Source: DASRHK01 sp963776465 (GTDB lineage Bacteria > Pseudomonadota > Gammaproteobacteria > Nevskiales > Nevskiaceae). Taken from it: DNA of 64,000 bases. The notes beneath the pieces are model-generated. The model was given only the letters and a program-made list of their open reading frames with translations. It was not told where the DNA came from and searched no databases. Positions within the stretch are counted from its first letter, which is position 1. Every line of letters begins with the position of its first letter. The translations under genes and the position numbers were made by a program. Below are positions 8,679-18,275 of the stretch, one piece after another. The DNA lies in contig CAVZMV010000002.1 of the NCBI GenBank assembly GCA_963776465.1, positions 1,798,001-1,862,000 of the forward strand. The letters are read 5' to 3'.

Positions 8679-10345
8679 CACGCCACCGCCGGCTCGGCGT
8701 AGATCTTTTCCTTGAACGGCGCCATGCCGACGCGCCGATACGTCGCCAGGAACGGCTCGTCCTCGTTGGCGCGCTGCTCGAGGTAGACGTGGACTATCTT
8801 CTCGATGGCGCCCGCAATGTGCGCGCGATCCACCGACGGCCCGGTGCGATCGCCCAGCGCGGCGTCGTTCTCCGCCGATCCGCCGAGCGTGATCTGGTAC
8901 CACTCCTCGCCCTTCTTGTCGACGCCGAGGATGCCGATGTGGCCGACGCTGTGATGGCCGCAGCCGTTCATGCAGCCCGACATCTTGATCTTGATCTCGC
9001 CGATGTCGTACTGGTAGTCCAGGCTCTCGAAGCGGTCGAAGATCTCGTCGGCGACGCCGATGGATCCGGCGTTGGCCAGCGAGCAGAAATCCAGGCCCGG
9101 ACAGCAGATGAGATCGGTCAGCAGTCCGATGTTGGGCGTGGCAAGGCCCAACGCACGCAGCTTCTGCCATAGCGCGTAGACGTCTTGCTGGCGCACTTCG
9201 GCCAGCACCAGGTTCTGGTCGTGCGTGCTGCGCACCTCCCCGAAAGAGTATCGGTCCGCAAGATCGGCGACCGCGTCCATCTGATCGGCGGTGATATCGC
9301 CCGGCGCGACGCCCGGCGCCTTGAGCGAGACCCAGACGATCTTGTAGCCGGCCGCGCGATGATCCTTGACGTTGCGCCTGGCAAACGCCGCGAAGGCGCT
9401 GTCCTTCTGCTGCTGCTCGTCGAAGCTGGTGTCGCCGATCGCGGCTTCGTAGGGATGCGGCGTGAAGTGTGCGCGCATCCGCGCGATGTCTTCGGGCTTG
9501 AGCTTGAGGTATTCGACGTCCTTGAGCGTGGCGTACTCCGCCTCGACCATCTGCGTGAACTTGGCCTGGCCCTGTTCCTTCACCAGGATCTTGATGCGCG
9601 CCTTGTGGATGTTGTCGCGCCGTCCGAGCCGGTTGTAGACGCGCAGGATCGCCTCGGCATACGACAGCAAGTCGCTCTCCGGCACGAAGTCGCGGATCTT
9701 GTAGCCGAGGATCGGCGTGCGGCCGAGACCGCCGCCGGTGTAGAAGGTGTACCCCAGCTCGCCCTGGTCGTTGCGCACGATATGCACGCCGATGTCGTGC
9801 ACGGCGGTCGCCGCACGGTCCTTGGTCGAGGACGAGAACGCGAACTTGAACTTGCGCGGCAGCCAGTTGAACTCGGGGTGGAACGTCGCCCATTGGCGCG
9901 TGATCTCGCAGTAGGGCCGCGGATCGACGAGCTCGTCCCTGGCGACGCCGGCCAGGTGATCGGTGGTGATATTGCGGATGCAGTTGCCGGAGGTCTGGAT
10001 CGCGTGCATCTGCACCGTCGCCAGGTCCGCGAGGATGTCCGGCACCTGCTCCAGCTTGGGCCAGTTGTACTGGATGTTCTGCCGGGTGCTGAAGTGGCCG
10101 TAGCCCTTGTCGTACTTGCGGGCGATGTGCGCGAGCATGCGCAGCTGCCGCGATGCCAGCAGCCCATACGGCACGCTGACCCGCAGCATCGGCGCGAAGC
10201 GCTGGATATAGAGGCCGTTGCGCAGGCGCAGGGGCCGGAACTCGTCCTCCGAGAGCTTGCCGTCCAGGAAACGGCGCGTCTGGTCGCGGAACTGTGCGAC
10301 GCGCTCGTCCACCAGCTTCTGGTCGTATTCGTCGTAGCGGTACAT
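8678..10345 (-). CDS. cysI: Assimilatory sulfite/nitrite reductase hemoprotein
   Basis: A siroheme- and [4Fe-4S]-containing reductase that takes sulfite to sulfide (or nitrite to ammonia) for cysteine or nitrogen assimilation. The 555-aa protein shows the two-repeat ferredoxin-like architecture: YGHFSTRQNIQ (about residue 90), SGNCIRNITTD (about residue 120) and a C-terminal cluster/siroheme site with cysteines in CCPGLDFC (about 408–415) and KMSGCMNGCGHH (about 452–463). The DUF934 neighbour favours sulfite as substrate. The electron donor subunit (CysJ or a ferredoxin) is not nearby. Confidence 0.93.
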   Translation of the reverse strand: MYRYDEYDQKLVDERVAQFRDQTRRFLDGKLSEDEFRPLRLRNGLYIQRFAPMLRVSVPYGLLASRQLRMLAHIARKYDKGYGHFSTRQNIQYNWPKLEQVPDILADLATVQMHAIQTSGNCIRNITTDHLAGVARDELVDPRPYCEITRQWATFHPEFNWLPRKFKFAFSSSTKDRAATAVHDIGVHIVRNDQGELGYTFYTGGGLGRTPILGYKIRDFVPESDLLSYAEAILRVYNRLGRRDNIHKARIKILVKEQGQAKFTQMVEAEYATLKDVEYLKLKPEDIARMRAHFTPHPYEAAIGDTSFDEQQQKDSAFAAFARRNVKDHRAAGYKIVWVSLKAPGVAPGDITADQMDAVADLADRYSFGEVRSTHDQNLVLAEVRQQDVYALWQKLRALGLATPNIGLLTDLICCPGLDFCSLANAGSIGVADEIFDRFESLDYQYDIGEIKIKMSGCMNGCGHHSVGHIGILGVDKKGEEWYQITLGGSAENDAALGDRTGPSVDRAHIAGAIEKIVHVYLEQRANEDEPFLATYRRVGMAPFKEKIYAEPAVA

Positions 10346-10423
10346 GGGTGGTCCCGGTGGGGCGCGAAGAATAACAAGCGGCTGGCGTGGCCGACAGAAC
10401 TATGGATAGATCGAGACGGAATG

Positions 10424-11407
10424 TCAGGCCCGCAGGCGCTGCCTGAGCTCGTGGGGCTTGAGATACCGCCGCCGCGGCTGCGCCTGCAGCTCGCCGATCA
10501 GCTCGACGATGCGGCTGTTGATGGGCGTGGGCGCGCCGCGCCTGGCGCCGACGGCGACGATCTCGCCGTTCAACTGGGCCACCTCGGTCGTCCGGCCCTG
10601 CTCGACGTCGGCGACCATCGACGGGTACGAGCCGCGCTGCAGGCCGTTGCGCGCCTTGGCGAACCACCAGGGCAGCGGTCCGCCGTGACGAAGCAGCCGC
10701 CGATAGATGCGGTAGGGGATGGGCATCGGCAGCTCGTACGCGATGCCGGCCCGGTCGAGGATGTCGACGGCCTCGTCCAGCGCCGCGGCGTAGACGGCCC
10801 GCATGTCCGGGTGCGTGAGCAGGTCCTTGAAGGTCTTGTGGGTCAGCGCGCAAACCGCGTTGGCGAGGTTGATGAGCAGCTTGCCCCAGGCCGCGGCTTC
10901 TCCCTGCGCCCGCTTGACCGCCATCCCGCTATTACCGAACAGGCCGAGCAGCGTCGGATCCTCGCTGCCGACGACGACGATCGGCTTGGTCGTGATCTGC
11001 GCGTGCAGCGGGCCGAGCAGCTGGCCGTTGAACATCACCGACATCGGCACGACGTTGGCGGTCGGAAAGCGGCTCTTGAGCAGGCGCAGGCCCGACAGGC
11101 CGTTGAGCGTGGAGACCACCGTCAGCGGCGGCAGGGTTTCCGGCAGCTGCGCGAGCAACGGCTCCAGCGCGGGAAACTTCACGCAGATGAAGAGGTACTC
11201 GATCGCGCTCAGATCCAGCTGCGTCTGCAGATCGGGTTTGGGTGCCTTGATGCCCGGGCCGTTGATGGCGTCGGTACGCAGCTCGCCGGCGGCGTTGTAA
11301 GCCGCCAGGTCTTTTTCCCGGACCAGGAGCGTGACCGGCTGACCGGCTGCCCGAAGGTAGGTGGCCAGAATGGTGCCGACCGCGCCGGCTCCGATGATCA
11401 AGACCAT
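10424..11407 (-). CDS. Ketopantoate reductase (PanE/ApbA family)
   Basis: An NADPH-dependent 2-dehydropantoate 2-reductase-like protein of 327 aa. The Rossmann motif IIGAGAVG opens the protein right after Met1. The family features NGLSG near residue 105 and the conserved Lys/Asn/Asp pattern in the C-terminal helical domain (WGKLLINLANAV, then SMVADVEQGRTTEVAQLNG) fit PanE. Since several PanE paralogues of unknown substrate exist and no other pantothenate gene is nearby, the exact substrate is open. It is divergently oriented from the cyclase gene; the 91-base gap holds both promoters. Confidence 0.87.
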   Translation of the reverse strand: MVLIIGAGAVGTILATYLRAAGQPVTLLVREKDLAAYNAAGELRTDAINGPGIKAPKPDLQTQLDLSAIEYLFICVKFPALEPLLAQLPETLPPLTVVSTLNGLSGLRLLKSRFPTANVVPMSVMFNGQLLGPLHAQITTKPIVVVGSEDPTLLGLFGNSGMAVKRAQGEAAAWGKLLINLANAVCALTHKTFKDLLTHPDMRAVYAAALDEAVDILDRAGIAYELPMPIPYRIYRRLLRHGGPLPWWFAKARNGLQRGSYPSMVADVEQGRTTEVAQLNGEIVAVGARRGAPTPINSRIVELIGELQAQPRRRYLKPHELRQRLRA

Positions 11408-11498
11408 CCGCGTCTCCCGAGTTCTTTTACCCGCGGGGTAATTGTTTAGCAGCGCCGGCGCCCGCACAATCACGCCGGTTCGTCCCGGAGTCTCCCAC

Positions 11499-14400
11499 AT
11501 GCTCGTCTGCGGCAACTGCCGCTCGCAGAACCCCGACGGGGCCAAGTTCTGCAACCAGTGCGGGACCGCCCTGGGCGCGGCCGCGCCGGCAGCCGACGAG
11601 CGTCGCAGCTACACGCCCAAGCACCTGGTCGAGAGGGTGCTGAAGTCGCGCTCGGCAATGGAGGGCGAGCGCAAGCGCGTCACCGTCTTGTTCTCCGACC
11701 TCAAGGGCTCGACCAAGCTCGCCGAGCAGGCCGGCCCGGAGGCCTGGCACGGCATCCTCGACCGCTTCTTCTCGATCCTGTCTGCGGCCGTACATCGCTA
11801 CGAAGGCACGGTCAACCAGTACACCGGCGACGGCATCATGGCGTTGTTCGGCGCGCCGATCGCCCACGAAGACCACGCGCAGCGCGCGTGCCTGGCGGCG
11901 CTGGCGATGCAGTCGGAGCTGCGTCACTTCGCCGACGAGCTGCGCCTGAAGTCGGGGATCAACCTGTCGATGCGCGTTGGCCTCAACACCGGCGAGGTCA
12001 TCGTCGGCCGCATCGGCGACGACCTGCGCATGGACTACACGGCGCAGGGCCTGACCGTGAACCTCGCCGCGCGCATGGAGCACATCTGCGAGCCGGGCCG
12101 CATCTACGCGACCCGCAACACCGCGGCGCTGGTCGAGGGCTACTTCCGGCTGCGCGACCTGGGCGAGATGGCCGTGGCCGGGTCGTCGTTGCCCGTGCGG
12201 GTGTACGAAGTCGAAGGCGAAGGACAGCTCAGGACGCGGCTGTCGCGCTCGCTGGCGCGCGGCGGCTCGCGCTTCATCGGCCGCGAGCGCGAGCTCGACC
12301 TGCTGCGCGCGGCGCTGGACAAGGCGCGCGCCGGCGACGGCCAGGTGATCGCGGTGGTCGGCAACGCCGGCATCGGCAAGTCGCGCCTGTGCCACGAGTT
12401 CACGGTGGAGTCGGAGCGCGCCGGCACCGTCGTGCACCGCGCCACCGGCGTGCCGTATGCCAGCGCGCTGCCGCTCTTCCCGGTGCAGACGCTGCTGCGC
12501 GGACGCCTCGGCCTGCCGGAGAACTGCGCGCCCGCCGAAATGCGCCGGCTCGTCGCCGGCACGTTCCTGCTGCGCGATCCCGCGAACGCGCGGCTGCTGC
12601 CGCCGATCCTCGACTTCCTGTGCGGCGGGCAGGGCGGGGCGGCGATCGCGCCCGACGAGCGCGAGGCGATGTTCGACCTCATCGCCAGCTACATCCCCAG
12701 CGCCGAGACGCCGCAGGTGTTGCTGATCGAGGACCTGCACTTCGCCGACCCGGAGACCGAGGAGTTCCTGGCGCGCATGCTGAAGTACGTGCGCAGCACC
12801 TCGACGCTGCTGCTCCTGAACTACCGTCCCGACTACGTCAGCGAGTACCTGATCCCGCACCTGGACGAGCAGATCGCGGTGTCGGCGCTGACCGGCCAGC
12901 AGCTCGACGAGCTGGCGCAGTCGCTGCTCGGCGGCCATCCGAGCCTGGACGGCATCGCCCCGCAGATCCGCGCGCGTGCCTCCGGCAATCCGTTCTTCGT
13001 CGAAGAAGCGGTGCAGGCGCTGGAGGAATCCGGGCACGTGCAGGGCCGACGCGGCGCCTACCAGCTGGCCAAGCCGATCGGTGAATGGCCGATCCCGGAC
13101 ACGGTCCACGCGCTCATCGCCGCGCGTATCGACCGTCTGCCCGACGAGATCAAGTCGCTGCTGCACGCCGCCGCCGTGATTGGGCAGGAGTTCCGGCCGC
13201 CCCTGCTCGCCAGCCTGGCGTCGCTGGAGGCCGAGTCGTGCGAGACGCGTCTGGGCGTGCTGGAGGAGGCGGGCTTCGTGCACCAGAAGGGCGATGGACG
13301 CGAGACCGAGTACAGCTTCTGCCATCCGCTGACCCAGGAAGTGGCCTACACCTCGCAGCTGGAGCAAAGCCGGGCCGCCGCGCACGGGCGGCTGGCGCGC
13401 ATGCTCGAAACCGACAACCCTCTGTCCGGGCCGCCGACAGAGATCGCGGTGCAGATCGCCGATCACTGGCGCCGCGCCGCCGAGTGGGGGCGCGCCGGGC
13501 AGTGGAACCTGCACGCCATCCGCTGGGCCGGCGTGCGCGATCCGCGCGTGGCCCGGCGCCAGGCGCTGCTCGCCATCGAGCATTTCGACAAGGCGCCGCG
13601 CTCGCCCGAGATCCTCAGCGGCCGCGTCGCCGCGCGCTCGGCACTGATCCGCACTGCGCAGTTCACCGAGATCGACGCCGATGCCATCGAGCGCGCCTAC
13701 CGCGAAGGCCGACAGCTGGCCGAGGAATCCGGCAACGCGCTCGCCACCATCGAGCTCGTCATGAGCTACGGCGCCGAGCAGGGGCATCGCGGCGATGCCT
13801 GGGCCGCAGCCGAGATGGCGAAGGAGTCGCTGGAGCTCGCGCACAAGCACGGCGCCGGCGAGTTCGTCAGCCGCTTCCGGCTGGCTTACCTTTTGCCGTT
13901 CTCCTCCACCGGGCGCCAGCGCGAGGGCATCGAGCTGATCAGCCAGGCCTGCGGCGACGGCTGGCTGACGCAGCCGGTCACCATCGACAATTTCTCCTCG
14001 CGCGGGCTGCTTGCGCTGATGAAGTGCCTGCTGGGGGATCTCAAGGCTGCCAGGGTCGACATGGACGCCGCGCTGCAGGTGTCGATGACCGGTGATCGCG
14101 CGGCGAGCTGGATGCACGCCAACCTGGTCGACTACGCCTTCTTCCACGGCGACTACAGCGACACGCTCAACCAGGCGCGCACCGCAGTGCTCAAGGCCGA
14201 GCAGTTCGGGAGCCCGTTCTTCCGCGCGCTTTCGGCGCGCGCGCTGGGGCTCGCGCTGGTGCTCAACAACGACGCCAGGAGCGCGTTGCCGTTCCTGCTC
14301 GACACGATGCCGCTGGTGCGCGCCGGCGGGCTCGCGCACCAGTTCGAGGGCAACCACCTGGCCACGCTGTCGACCGCGTATGCCGCCGCCGGCGAGTACG

Positions 14401-14726
14401 CGCGGGCGCGCGAAGTCGGGCTGCAGGCGATCGCCAGCGCGCAGCGCTCTGGCACGCGGACCTGGGAGGTCTACGCCTGGAACGCGCTGCTGCGGCTGCC
14501 GCGCGCGGAGCTCGACGACGCGCAGGCACAAGCGGGCTTCGCGCGGATGCTGGAGCTGATCGAGCTGATCGGCGCCGAGGGCTTGCGTCCGCACTATCTC
14601 CTTGCCCGCCGCGGCCGGGCGCGCAATGATGCCGAGCGGGCGGACTGGAAGGCGCAGGCCCTGGCCGCCTTCGAGCGCATCGGCGCCGATGGACACGTGC
14701 AACGCCTGCGCGAGCAGGCCGACTAG
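11499..14726 (+). CDS. Class III nucleotide cyclase with AAA ATPase and TPR-like region
   Basis: A 1075-aa signalling protein. From the N-terminus: a zinc ribbon with C4, C7, C18 and C21; a class III adenylate/guanylate cyclase domain (about 60–235) with metal-binding Asp residues in LFSDLKGST and YTGDGIMALFG and the NLAARM helix; and a STAND-type ATPase with P-loop GNAGIGKS (288–295) and a Walker B-like LLIEDLHFAD (about 410). After that comes a long helical, TPR-like C-terminus. This layout matches the cyclase/STAND ATPase proteins seen across proteobacteria. No membrane segment is present. The next gene starts 12 bases later, and two genes on an RND pump carries a cyclic-nucleotide-binding domain, so the cyclase may control that pump (inference). 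Whether the product is cAMP or cGMP is not determined. Confidence 0.9.
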   Translation: MLVCGNCRSQNPDGAKFCNQCGTALGAAAPAADERRSYTPKHLVERVLKSRSAMEGERKRVTVLFSDLKGSTKLAEQAGPEAWHGILDRFFSILSAAVHRYEGTVNQYTGDGIMALFGAPIAHEDHAQRACLAALAMQSELRHFADELRLKSGINLSMRVGLNTGEVIVGRIGDDLRMDYTAQGLTVNLAARMEHICEPGRIYATRNTAALVEGYFRLRDLGEMAVAGSSLPVRVYEVEGEGQLRTRLSRSLARGGSRFIGRERELDLLRAALDKARAGDGQVIAVVGNAGIGKSRLCHEFTVESERAGTVVHRATGVPYASALPLFPVQTLLRGRLGLPENCAPAEMRRLVAGTFLLRDPANARLLPPILDFLCGGQGGAAIAPDEREAMFDLIASYIPSAETPQVLLIEDLHFADPETEEFLARMLKYVRSTSTLLLLNYRPDYVSEYLIPHLDEQIAVSALTGQQLDELAQSLLGGHPSLDGIAPQIRARASGNPFFVEEAVQALEESGHVQGRRGAYQLAKPIGEWPIPDTVHALIAARIDRLPDEIKSLLHAAAVIGQEFRPPLLASLASLEAESCETRLGVLEEAGFVHQKGDGRETEYSFCHPLTQEVAYTSQLEQSRAAAHGRLARMLETDNPLSGPPTEIAVQIADHWRRAAEWGRAGQWNLHAIRWAGVRDPRVARRQALLAIEHFDKAPRSPEILSGRVAARSALIRTAQFTEIDADAIERAYREGRQLAEESGNALATIELVMSYGAEQGHRGDAWAAAEMAKESLELAHKHGAGEFVSRFRLAYLLPFSSTGRQREGIELISQACGDGWLTQPVTIDNFSSRGLLALMKCLLGDLKAARVDMDAALQVSMTGDRAASWMHANLVDYAFFHGDYSDTLNQARTAVLKAEQFGSPFFRALSARALGLALVLNNDARSALPFLLDTMPLVRAGGLAHQFEGNHLATLSTAYAAAGEYARAREVGLQAIASAQRSGTRTWEVYAWNALLRLPRAELDDAQAQAGFARMLELIELIGAEGLRPHYLLARRGRARNDAERADWKAQALAAFERIGADGHVQRLREQAD

Positions 14727-14738
14727 AAAGTGACGATC

Positions 14739-15518
14739 ATGGGAAGGACGCGGACGTTTCTCTGTGCGGGGCTGCTGCTCGCCACCGGTGGCGCGCTCGC
14801 CGCCGAAGCGCCTTCCGACAAGATCCTGCAATGCATGCGCGCCAACATCCCGCCGACGGTACGCATCCAGCAGTTCGAGCTGACCTCGGTCGACCGCACC
14901 GGCGGATCGCGCTCCCTGCGCGGACGCCTGTACGCCACACGCGACGGCCTGCTCGCGCGCGTGATGCTGCTGATCGAGGCGCCGTCGGACCTCGCCGGCG
15001 CCGCTTACCTGGTGCGCGAGACCAAGTCCGGCGACGAGATCTATCTCTACCTTCCGGCGACGCGCAAGGTCCGCCGCATCACCGGCCCCAGCCAGGACGG
15101 AAAGCTCTGGGGCACGGACCTGTCGTTCAACGACGTCAAGCAGCTGCAGAACGCGTACTCCACCACCTCGCCCAAGCTCGAGCCCGTGGCCAGCATCGAG
15201 GGGCGCCCGATGAACGTCCTGGCGATGACACCGCAGCCGGGGCAGACCACGCGCTACAACCTGGTGCGTGCCTGGGTGGACCAGAAGACCTGCGTGGCGA
15301 TGAAGGTGGAGTTCTCCGACGCCACCGGCGTGCGCAAGCAGATCGCCGCCAAGCCAAAGGACCTCAAGCAGAGCGGCAAGTACTGGTACCTGACCGACGT
15401 CGACATGTCCGATCCCAAGGACGCCACGCGCACGCACCTGAGGCTGCTGGAGCTCACCAGCCCCGACAAGCTCGCCGAGCGCCTGTTCAACCCGCAGACG
15501 TTCTACCTCGGCGGCTAG
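14739..15518 (+). CDS. Outer membrane lipoprotein-sorting-like protein
   Basis: A 259-aa periplasmic protein with a cleavable signal peptide (TFLCAGLLLATGGALAA) starting at ATG 14739; a GTG at 14730 is possible but has no room for a ribosome site. The mature part matches the LolA/LppX-like family that accompanies MMPL/RND exporters: an N-terminal helix with one Cys, then beta strands with DEIYLYLPATRKVRRI, GTDLSFNDV and a C-terminal RTHLRLLEL. Such proteins are thought to carry lipids or lipoproteins for the paired RND pump. The gene lies 12 bases after the cyclase and 8 bases before the pump, clearly one operon. Confidence 0.85.
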   Translation: MGRTRTFLCAGLLLATGGALAAEAPSDKILQCMRANIPPTVRIQQFELTSVDRTGGSRSLRGRLYATRDGLLARVMLLIEAPSDLAGAAYLVRETKSGDEIYLYLPATRKVRRITGPSQDGKLWGTDLSFNDVKQLQNAYSTTSPKLEPVASIEGRPMNVLAMTPQPGQTTRYNLVRAWVDQKTCVAMKVEFSDATGVRKQIAAKPKDLKQSGKYWYLTDVDMSDPKDATRTHLRLLELTSPDKLAERLFNPQTFYLGG

Positions 15519-15526
15519 CCGCCGAC

Positions 15527-18253
15527 GTGAAAATCCTGGAGTGGCTGGCGCCTAGACCCTGGTCCGTGGTGATGACGGCCTTCGGTCTTGGCCTGATCAG
15601 CCTGATGCTCTGTGTCGACCTGCAGACGCTGACGCCGCGCCTGCAGGTGGACCCGGCGATCGAGCGGCTGCTGCCGGCAGGCAGCGAGGACAGCGCCGTC
15701 TACGCGCGGGCCCGCGCGACCTTCGGCGACTCCGACGCGATGATCACCGCCGTGCGCTTCGGCGAGGTGTTCACCGCGGCCAACCTCGAGCGCATCGAGA
15801 CCATCACCCAGCAGCTGATGCAGCTGCCGGACGTGCGCAGCGTGTTCTCGCTGGCGACCGCGCCCAACCTGCTGGCGATGGGCGAGGACGTCGAGATCTC
15901 CAGCTTCACCGCCCAGGCCAGGAGCGATCCGCAGCGCATCGGCAACTTCGCCGCCCAGGTCGCCGCCAATCCGCTCTACAAGGGAAGCCTGATCTCGCAG
16001 GACGGCAAGGCCACCGCCTTCGTGATGCTGATGGGCGAGATGAGCGAGGAGAAGTTCGCGCAGCGGGACTATCCGGGACAGATCCGGCGCATCGTGCGCG
16101 AGAGCGCCGGCGACGCCGAGGTCTGGATCGCGGGCGGTCAGGTCGCCAGCGCCGAGACCACGCACGAGCTGCTGGCGACGCTGCGGCTGACGGTGCCGGC
16201 CGTTTTCATCGTCGTGGCGGCGCTGCTGCTGGTCGCGTTCCGCAGCATCCGCGCCACCCTGGTCGCGGCGCTGACGGTGACCCTGGCTCTGCTGATGACG
16301 CTGGCCACCGCCGTCCTGCTGCACATGCCGCTGAATCTCATCACCGCGATCGTTCCGCCGCTGGTGATCACCATCGGCCTGTCGTACACGATCCACCTGC
16401 TGTCGAACTATTTCCTGGCGTTCCAGCAGCCGCAGCTGGAGTCGCAGAGCGACCGCGTGCTGTGGGTGATGAACCGCATCAAGATGGGCCTGTTCCTGTC
16501 GGCGGCAACCACCATCGCCGGCTTTCTCGCGCTGCTGCTGAACAAGCTGCCGGCGATCCACCAGTTCGCCATCCTCTCCTCGATCGGCACCGCGTTCTGC
16601 GCGCTGCTGACGCTGGTGTTCCTGCCGGCGGCGCTGAACCTGATTGGCTGCTCGCGCGACCGCTCGCCCGCGGGCGCGCAGATGTTCGTGGTCTGGGCGG
16701 AGAAGCTGGCGGTGTTCGACGTGAAGTACCGCACCTGGATCATCGTCACCGCCTCGATCGTGGCGGCAGTCCACATCTGGTTCGCCACCGACATCAAGAC
16801 CGGAACGGAATTCATCCAGAGCTTCGACGAGGACTCGACCGTCCGCCGCGACTTCGAGGCCATCAACCAGGCTTTCAACGGCGCCAACACGGTGTCGATC
16901 TTCATCGAGACCAACGTCACCGACTCGCTCACCGACCCGGACCTGATCCGCAAGCTCGACGACTTCCAGAACTGGCTGCGCGCCCAGCCGGAGGTCGGGG
17001 CGGTGGCGTCGTACGTCGACTACCTCAAGCTGATCAACCAGGGGCTCAACGAGAACGACGCCAAGTTCTTCACGGTTCCCGACTCGAGCGCCGCGGTCAA
17101 GCAGCTGCTGATCTTCGGCGGCTCCGAGGAGCTGCAGCGCTACGTGGACGCGCGCTTCCGCAGCGCGCTGATCGCGCTGCGCATCAACGTCGACGGCTCC
17201 ATCCAGATCGGCGAGGTGGTCGAGCGCATCGAGAAGCGCCTGCACCAGCTGCCGCCGCCGATCAACAACGGCCACGTCACCGGCAGCACCGTCGTCGCCA
17301 CCCGCACGGTGCACGAGGTTGCGCGCGGGCACTTCGAGTCGATCGCGATCGCGGTCGTGGCGATGTGGGTGTTCCTGGCGATCATGTTCACGTCGTGGCG
17401 CGCGGGGCTGATCGCGACCTTGCCGAACCTGGTGCCGGTGGCGGTGTACTTCGGCACGCTGGGCCTGCTCGACATCAGCTTGAATCCGACGACCAGCATC
17501 GTCGCGTGCATCGTGCTCGGCATCGCCGTCAACGACACCATCCACTACCTGGCGCGGTTCAACGCCGACGCGCGCGCGGCGGGCAGCGAGGCGCAGGCGG
17601 TGAAGACGGCGATGATCGGCGTGCTGCGGCCGATTACCTACGCCACCGCCGCGCTGTGCCTGGGCTTCCTCGCCTTCGTCGGCGGCAAGCTGAACAACCA
17701 GGTGCAGTTCGGCGCGCTGTCGGCTTTCACGCTGTTCGTCGCCTGGGTCGCCGACATGACGCTGACGCCGGCGCTGGGCTCCAGCCTGCGCATCGTTACC
17801 CTCTGGGACCTGCTGCGCCTCGACCTGGGACAGAGCCCTCAGCACACGATTCCCTTGCTCTCGGGCCTGTCGCTGCGGCAGGCGCGCATCTTCGCCTTGC
17901 TGTCGCATCTGCAGACCGTGCCCGCCGGCACGCTGGTGCTCAAGGAAGGCGATTTCGCGCGCGACATGTACGTGATCGTCGACGGCTCGGTCGAGGTGTG
18001 GGTGGAGCGAGGCGCCGAGGTCAAGAGCCTGGCGAAGATGGCGCGCGGCGCGGTGATGGGTGAGGCGGGCTACTTCGGCCAGCGCCGCACCGCCAACGTC
18101 ACGGCGCTGACGCCGGTGCGCCTCCTGCGCTTCGACTCACAGGACCTGGAGCGGCTGCGCGTGCGCTATCCGTGGATCGCGGCGACCATCTTCCGGAACT
18201 TGAATCGCGTGCAGGCGGAGCGGCTCGCCCGCGCCACCGCGATGATCCAGTAG
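15527..18253 (+). CDS. RND/MMPL-type exporter with C-terminal cyclic-nucleotide-binding domain
   Basis: A 908-aa inner-membrane transporter of the RND superfamily (MMPL/hopanoid-transporter-like, COG1033). It has one N-terminal helix, a periplasmic loop, then a five-helix bundle with the SSD-like core (about 210–370, VITIGLSYTIHLL), and a second copy of that plan (about 400–770, GIAVNDTIHYLARFNADARAAG). Residues about 785–905 form a cNMP-binding (CAP_ED) domain. Its phosphate-binding cassette reads GEAGYFGQRRTANV, keeping the Glu and Arg that contact the cyclic nucleotide. The fusion, plus the cyclase two genes upstream, points to direct second-messenger control of export. Starts at GTG 15527. 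The substrate is probably a lipid or hydrophobic compound, by family analogy only. Confidence 0.88.
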   Translation: MKILEWLAPRPWSVVMTAFGLGLISLMLCVDLQTLTPRLQVDPAIERLLPAGSEDSAVYARARATFGDSDAMITAVRFGEVFTAANLERIETITQQLMQLPDVRSVFSLATAPNLLAMGEDVEISSFTAQARSDPQRIGNFAAQVAANPLYKGSLISQDGKATAFVMLMGEMSEEKFAQRDYPGQIRRIVRESAGDAEVWIAGGQVASAETTHELLATLRLTVPAVFIVVAALLLVAFRSIRATLVAALTVTLALLMTLATAVLLHMPLNLITAIVPPLVITIGLSYTIHLLSNYFLAFQQPQLESQSDRVLWVMNRIKMGLFLSAATTIAGFLALLLNKLPAIHQFAILSSIGTAFCALLTLVFLPAALNLIGCSRDRSPAGAQMFVVWAEKLAVFDVKYRTWIIVTASIVAAVHIWFATDIKTGTEFIQSFDEDSTVRRDFEAINQAFNGANTVSIFIETNVTDSLTDPDLIRKLDDFQNWLRAQPEVGAVASYVDYLKLINQGLNENDAKFFTVPDSSAAVKQLLIFGGSEELQRYVDARFRSALIALRINVDGSIQIGEVVERIEKRLHQLPPPINNGHVTGSTVVATRTVHEVARGHFESIAIAVVAMWVFLAIMFTSWRAGLIATLPNLVPVAVYFGTLGLLDISLNPTTSIVACIVLGIAVNDTIHYLARFNADARAAGSEAQAVKTAMIGVLRPITYATAALCLGFLAFVGGKLNNQVQFGALSAFTLFVAWVADMTLTPALGSSLRIVTLWDLLRLDLGQSPQHTIPLLSGLSLRQARIFALLSHLQTVPAGTLVLKEGDFARDMYVIVDGSVEVWVERGAEVKSLAKMARGAVMGEAGYFGQRRTANVTALTPVRLLRFDSQDLERLRVRYPWIAATIFRNLNRVQAERLARATAMIQ

Positions 18254-18275
18254 GTCGGCACAAGCCCCGACGCGA

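Noticed and set aside
11427..15437. A 1336-residue minus-strand open frame opposite the cyclase operon
   Set aside because: Composition (Arg/Gln/His/Ala) is that of an antisense shadow, with no motif; the plus-strand genes have full domain support.
15515..17908. Minus-strand frame opposite the RND exporter
   Set aside because: Shadow frame; the plus strand shows clear transmembrane helices and CNB motifs.
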